Of a stretch of DNA of 64,000 bases, positions 58,653-64,000 are shown piece by piece (the first letter of the stretch is position 1; every line of letters begins with the position of its first letter). Position numbers and translations under genes: made by a program. The stretch lies in the NCBI GenBank assembly GCA_947034895.1, contig OX344762.1, positions 51,687,087 to 51,751,086 of the forward strand, read 5' to 3'. The stretch is from Rhytidiadelphus loreus (lineage: Eukaryota; Streptophyta; Bryopsida; Hypnales; Hylocomiaceae). The notes below the pieces were generated by a model. That model had not been told where the DNA came from. It searched no databases and was given only the letters and a program-made list of their open reading frames with translations.

Positions 58653-61353
58653 TAATTATAAAATACCAACATAAAGACAGGTCTTACATTTGAAGGGCAC
58701 CTCTACCCTTCTTTATGAAATCCAGTCCAAAAAATTGTCCTTCCAAAGGTGTCAACAATTTTTATCCTTATCATTCTTTATTAAATATAAATAAGGGAAT
58801 TGACATGTATAATGTATAACGTGAATAAATGCTTCGATTTATGCAATTGTAAGAAGGTGTTTCCCTCCCAATATATTGATGCGTTTATCTTGGATCTCCC
58901 AATGGTGAAAATCCTTCAAATGGAAATCTCAAAAAAATTCACAAAATGTGTCAGCCTAGCCTTTGTTTATTTCTTTATTCTTTTTTTTATTTTTTCCAAT
59001 GATAGGTGGATTGAATGTTAGAATGGCCACTTGGATAGCATGGCATGAATGCATAATAGACATCAGCCTCCAAGTTTAGGTGGAAATCATCAATGGATAA
59101 TGTAATGTTGTTGGTTCAATGAAGTTAAAGCATGTTGAATGAAGGGAATTTAAAGCTTTGGATTTGAAACTTGGAAACTTGGAAGTATGGCTACTATCTG
59201 AGATGTATTCAATTTGGTTCCCCCTTTCTAGGAACAATTTGGATTTCTTCACACCCTTCTTAGAGGGCATCTTTGAAAAAAATTCAAACATCTAAAGACA
59301 TACAAAGTGCTTAGGAAGGGACAAATAAAACAAAACGTTATGATTTTTCAATGTTTAATATGTATTTATAATTATATCAATTTAAATGCATATGAAAATA
59401 ATTTGTGATTTTGACCAAAAAATGAAAGTTAGAATGATAAACAATATTTTGTAATTTAAACTTCAAATTTAGTACAATGTATGAATGGAATACGTACAAA
59501 ATTGGTTATTTAGATTCTAGTATATAAAACTTTCAATTTGTATGAATGGAATATGTACAATATTATATTATTTAGATTCTAGTACATAGAACCTTCAATT
59601 GCAATAACTCATTGAATTTTAGGATTTTTTTCAAAGTTTTGAAATGAATTAGAGAATGATATAACTTGTTAGACTTTATAATTTTTCTTGACAAATATTT
59701 TATAGTTTAAAAAGTAAATGACATATGTTTGACCTCAAGAAGAAATTTAAATATGTAAAATGAAAATTTTAAAAAGTCACAATAAATATAACATAATATT
59801 TTGAGAATATTATACATATTCAATTTGAAATCAATTTTAGAAGGAAGTTTCAAATTTTTGTTTCAAATGTTCTAAGAAATGATTGGTTGGTTTAAGGTAG
59901 GAATACCAATAACAGTTACCCTCCCTCTAATGGGAGACTAGGTTGTCTTGAAACCAACAATAGTTGGCTTTGAAAAAATCCTAAAAAGATTCGATTGGCT
60001 CAAATTTGATTGACTAAGAACAAGTTATAAAGGTAGCCATTTTAGGTGAACCTATAAAACAAGAATAGGGTCCATATGAAAAATCCACATTTATATTGTA
60101 TAAAATATTCATTCTCAGAGAAAAATTATTATTATTTTTTGCATTCTTCCTCATCATTGTTTTTGCACATATTGAGCTTAATTTCTCAAGAAATTTCTCA
60201 TATCCTACAAGCTGAAATGCTTATTTTAACCATTTATGGTGTTCACACTTTAGTTCAAATTTTACAACTATTCTTCAAAAACTATCATTAAATTATTTTT
60301 CCAAATTGTACCTTATAATGTATCTTTACAGGTTTTAGAAATTTGCACCTACCTCTTGGTCTTTAAAAAGTTAAAGACACAATTTTCAAATTTTGATCAA
60401 CAAATGAATACAAACATGTCCTAGACATATAGTTGCTTGATTTTTTCATCCATCTAAATGTTTGTAGAATCTTGTACTAGTTCTTTTACATTTGTACAAT
60501 GTAGATCATCAAAGATTTCCCTTGCAAATATTCTATAGTTCAAAGGATAATCACTACAAAAAATTATGTTTCGAGATCAAAATATGACCCTTCTAAAAGA
60601 CTTGAATAAACAAAGAAAATCACTTTTTTAAATCACCGTAATTAGAACTTAAAGTTTTGAAGTTGTAGGTGACAAATTCTTGTTAAAATTATAATTGTCT
60701 AGTCTAGAATCCATTTTAAAAAGAACTTTTAATTTTATTGAGAAATATTAGACGGTACCATAGGAAATCTAACCATATGGATCAGATTTTACAATATTTA
60801 TTTAAAAGTCATCATTTATTTATTCTTCCAGCAAGTTGCATTTTTACAATACATCTTCAACAATTTTGGAAATCTAGAGTACTGCCTTGTTCCTAAAGGG
60901 ATCTGATTTACAACTTACATACAATCCAATGTCAATCATATAATATTTTTAAGGTTAGTACACTGATTTGTCCTATTTGTTAAGGGAGGAAAATACCGTC
61001 ACCTAGAAAACTAGTGTCAGAACAAAAGTTTATGTTTGTGGAAAATTGTGCAATACAATAATATTTGATACTACACTAATTCAAAATAGTGTCGCTTGGG
61101 TAAATTAGTGTCACACGCAGTATTAGGAAAAATCAGTGCAGTCGTCAACTGGTCATTAGCGACATTTGCACACTAGATTAGATTTGAAGAGAAACAAATT
61201 CATGCTTCTTGCAAGTACCACTATCCATTAGGTATTTGCCTACCTGACCCAAGTGATCCATTGCAAAAAATCTAACATATCAGGAACAAAAATTGCACAA
61301 CAATACTGTCATTTTCGATATGATTTCTAAAACTTATCTTCAACAATAATAAT
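58653..61353. other. AT-rich spacer, no gene
   Basis: Only short frames without domains. Nothing else is supported. Confidence 0.5.
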
Positions 61354-64000
61354 CTACGGAGCAAGAGTTGATTTCACATCCATTACTGTGTTACTATCAA
61401 GGTCTGTAGTCTTGGAATCTTGTTTGACGTCCAGTTTTTCAGCTGCAGTACCATCAATGGTAGAGATAGGTGGTGCCTCTTGATCAGGGTGTACTAGTAT
61501 ATCATTCTCTGGCTTTGAACTTGTCTCTTGTTTGACTTCCAGTTTTTCAGTTGCAGTACCATCAATGGCAGAGATAGCTGTTACCTCTTCATCTGGGTAA
61601 ACTAGTTTATCAGTCTCTGGCTTTAAACTTGTCTCCTTGCTGCTAGGTTGCTTCTTTTCCAACTCTGGATTAGTAAGCATCCGTAAGTTGTACTTGGCGA
61701 GCTCCTTGAAATCACGAACTACTCCTAAAGCACAGGTGGTCTATACAACAAGATAATTGTTAGCTCATCGTAATTGACCAGTATGATTAACCCGTAAGTG
61801 CCCATAGTGTCTGCTTCGATATTTATAGGAGTCGAAATAAATCGTTTAGGAAGATTCAATGACGGGTAACAAAATTAATCAATACCAGTAGAAAGAAAAA
61901 ATCATGTCCTAAATTTTTCTAATGACACAAACATAGTTTTGAAGATACTATAATCAAGTGGGCATTCTATTTTCAGATTAGGCACGTGGGATTCAACGAG
62001 GGTTCCTCTGTGGATCGGTTGTGTAAGACTTCTAACATTACTGAGAGCAAAACCACGATGTGAAAAGGTACAACAGCACTGGTCAAATTCTACAAATATT
62101 CTACAGCATTACCAAAACAGATTAACCCTGGAGCGCTCCGATGTCCATTTTCTGGACAATGAACAAATTCAGATCCTTCTTTCTGTCTCATTCCTTCTTG
62201 GATGAAAGTCATCCTAATTTTTGGTGATACTTTATCAAGTTGTTGTCCTATCCATTGGTTGGATTTGGTGTTACTAGAATATATACATTTCTAAAATTAC
62301 AAATGTGGAAGTATGTCAAGTGGTCAATTTGGATTGACTTTAGTTCAAAACTAGATGTGCAAAAATGAGGTCAAAGATGTAAAAGTCACTAAAATTTCAA
62401 AAAATCAGCATATGAAGAGAACCTTATTTCAAATCCATTCCAACAAGTTTTACTCGAAAAATGATAATATTTTACTTGTAATTGAATTTAGAAGGAATTC
62501 TCAAATTTTCTTTTCAAAATTTATAGAAAAAGATTGGTGATAGCATTAATAGATCTAACCGTACGGTTAGAATTTAAAAATCAAAATCCACAGCTTTCAT
62601 TTGTATACCAATTCCAAAATATTCTTCCAAATTGTAGTTTATAATGGTTTTTCTCAAATCGTCAATTTTGGAGATGAATCCAGACGTTTAGGGGTTAAAC
62701 CACCCCATGCCAAAATTGAAAAGGATTAAATTCGCACCTTTACTATCTGCATCAAAATTGTCTTCTGAGGGTTCGTGAGATCGACAGAGTGAGGTTGAGG
62801 GACAATTTTGGCTACTGCATTGATGAGCTCCATCTTGTCTATTGAAGTGTTGGCTCGGGCTTCAATGGACACTGCGAACTGTAAACATAAAGGCATCAGC
62901 TCCTACTCTCCATAACCTTGAGCATCACGAATATTGCAAAGAAAAATACATACTTCGATGTCTCCATGAAGTGCCTTGGTTCCTTGACACGATAGAAGTT
63001 CCCTTAAACCGACAGAATAAATAAGAATTTTATACAGTACGATAAGATTTAGTTTTAAGCTTTTTCGGTTGTTGCTAAGAGATACTGGAACCAAAACACA
63101 AGTTATTTTATAGTTTTTGGAGTTGTATTAAGTTAGTTTTCATGTTCCAAGTCCCTATGGTCTCTTCATCAACTAGACTTAACTTATTCTGGCTTTTAAA
63201 CTCCTTAAAAAGTCTAGGATGAGAAGGTCAAAACCAAGGCATTTTTGACGAATAAAATGTTAGCATGTACTCCCACCATCCCGAAATGATTGTCCACTTT
63301 GAATGTCATGTTTTTTTAAGGTTGTTTTGAGTAGGTCAAAAAAATACTTCCATCGTGTGGCTAATTTTATTTAGGTTGCAATGAACACGTGCAATGTTCT
63401 TCATTGATTCTAGTGATATAAAATTTGGAACCTTTCTTAATCTTGTTTTTCACAATATGATTAATGAAATTGGCTCAACAAAATTGTGGACAATCATTTC
63501 GGGACAGAGGGAGTAGCAGTTTTCATTAGTTTACGGCAGCAACCTTGAATGAAATAAGTGAGTTCATTGATGCATGGAGGCAGGAGGAATTGGGACATCT
63601 ACCTTATTTTGTCACATTCTGTGTAGTGACCAAGTGCTTACTTGCATAAGAAATATACCTTAAATGCGGGGCATCCCTCTCCAGTGGGGAAATGTCGGTC
63701 TACCATAGATTGTGCAGCTTTTGCCACTTCTGCTGCAGATGAGTAGCACGTTGTCTCCACGGGTATTAATCGCATACTATACCTGAAGTACATTGCAGTT
63801 GGGGTAGCCATTAACACTCGAGATGTAACTCCACTGGAAAAAAAACTGACCTTGAAGTAGTTAACGATTTGTTTTAAAGCAATAAATGGGAATTGTTATT
63901 GCACAAAATACAGTACCGTGTTCTAGATCTCTTAGTAGCAGCCGCATCTCGTACAATAGCCTCAGCAAGTTCCATCGGAGACCGCTGGGCAGCCGCATCC
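61354..64000 (-). CDS. THUMPD1: THUMP-domain protein, TAN1/THUMPD1-like, 3' part (last four exons)
   Basis: Exons are at least 63917-64000, then 63659-63782, 62738-62878 and 61354-61740, all with GT-AG junctions that keep one frame. The 5' end lies outside the window. The joined product includes SMRLIPVETTCYSS, then FAVSIEARANTS with DKMELINAVAKIV, VDLTNPQKTILMQIVK and CALGVVRDFKELAKYNLR. These are landmarks of the THUMP fold in TAN1/THUMPD1. In yeast and animals that protein helps the acetyltransferase Kre33/NAT10 make N4-acetylcytidine in tRNA Ser and Leu, so the same role is likely here. The last exon adds a tail of about 100 residues with two 38-residue acidic repeats (ETSxKPExDxLVxPDxE), probably disordered. 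A Stowaway MITE sits in the intron between 62878 and 63659. Confidence 0.85.
63270..63513. mobile_element. Stowaway MITE inside a THUMP-gene intron
   Basis: The ends are CTCCCACCATCCCGAAATGA and, read on minus, CTCCCTCTGTCCCGAAATGA. TA lies on each side (63268-63269 and 63514-63515). CTCCCTC ends and a TA target are diagnostic of Stowaway elements of the Tc1/mariner group. An older relative is at 32778-33037. Confidence 0.92.

Overview
The window is nuclear DNA from a green plant. It holds five intron-containing Lhcb1-type light-harvesting genes, one plastocyanin gene, and the 3' part of a THUMP-domain (TAN1/THUMPD1-like) gene. These genes are GC-rich islands in an AT-rich, repeat-filled background. 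The plastocyanin is of the short form seen in algae and bryophytes (copper ligands in a CEPHQGAGM motif, two-residue gap at the second acidic patch), so a bryophyte or streptophyte alga fits better than a flowering plant. I cannot name the species.

Layout. 1-14.3 kb is a transposon-rich block. It has two homologous unrecognised coiled-coil ORFs: one open (3648-5141), and one with two in-frame stops that also carries a RING-H2 domain (7104-9584, minus). Each lies just downstream of GC-rich tandem arrays with the core GGCGACTTCGGGT. Next to them is a piggyBac-family transposase frame broken by two TAG codons (10431-13259). 14.3-19.3 kb holds non-coding repeats, with a Mutator-like MITE nested in a Harbinger-like MITE, then what looks like the upstream flank of a lost sixth Lhcb gene. 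19.3-49.2 kb is the Lhcb cluster: four genes on minus and one, about 11 kb away, on plus. Every copy encodes 261 residues with one intron at the same place. Exon 2 protein is identical in four copies; the third differs at six positions. All five share a roughly 70-bp promoter module with two CCAAT boxes, and a TATA-like box about 100 bp before the ATG. 49.3-56.4 kb has no gene I can support. 56.5-57.2 kb is intronless plastocyanin on minus. 57.4-58.7 kb holds two more TIR elements. 61.35-64 kb is the last four exons of the THUMP gene on minus, with a Stowaway MITE in an intron.

How the genes work together. Lhcb proteins form the trimeric PSII antenna and plastocyanin carries electrons from cytochrome b6f to PSI, so six of the seven cellular genes serve thylakoid light reactions. 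An 11-base CCAAT-box motif (ACCACCCAATC) is shared exactly between the plastocyanin promoter and Lhcb copy 4, and nearly so with other copies. The Lhcb proteins are about 8 residues short at the mature N-terminus and lack the usual RK(S/T) phosphorylation segment.

Coordinates of exons, TIRs and target-site duplications were read by eye. Family calls rest on motif recognition, not on database searches.
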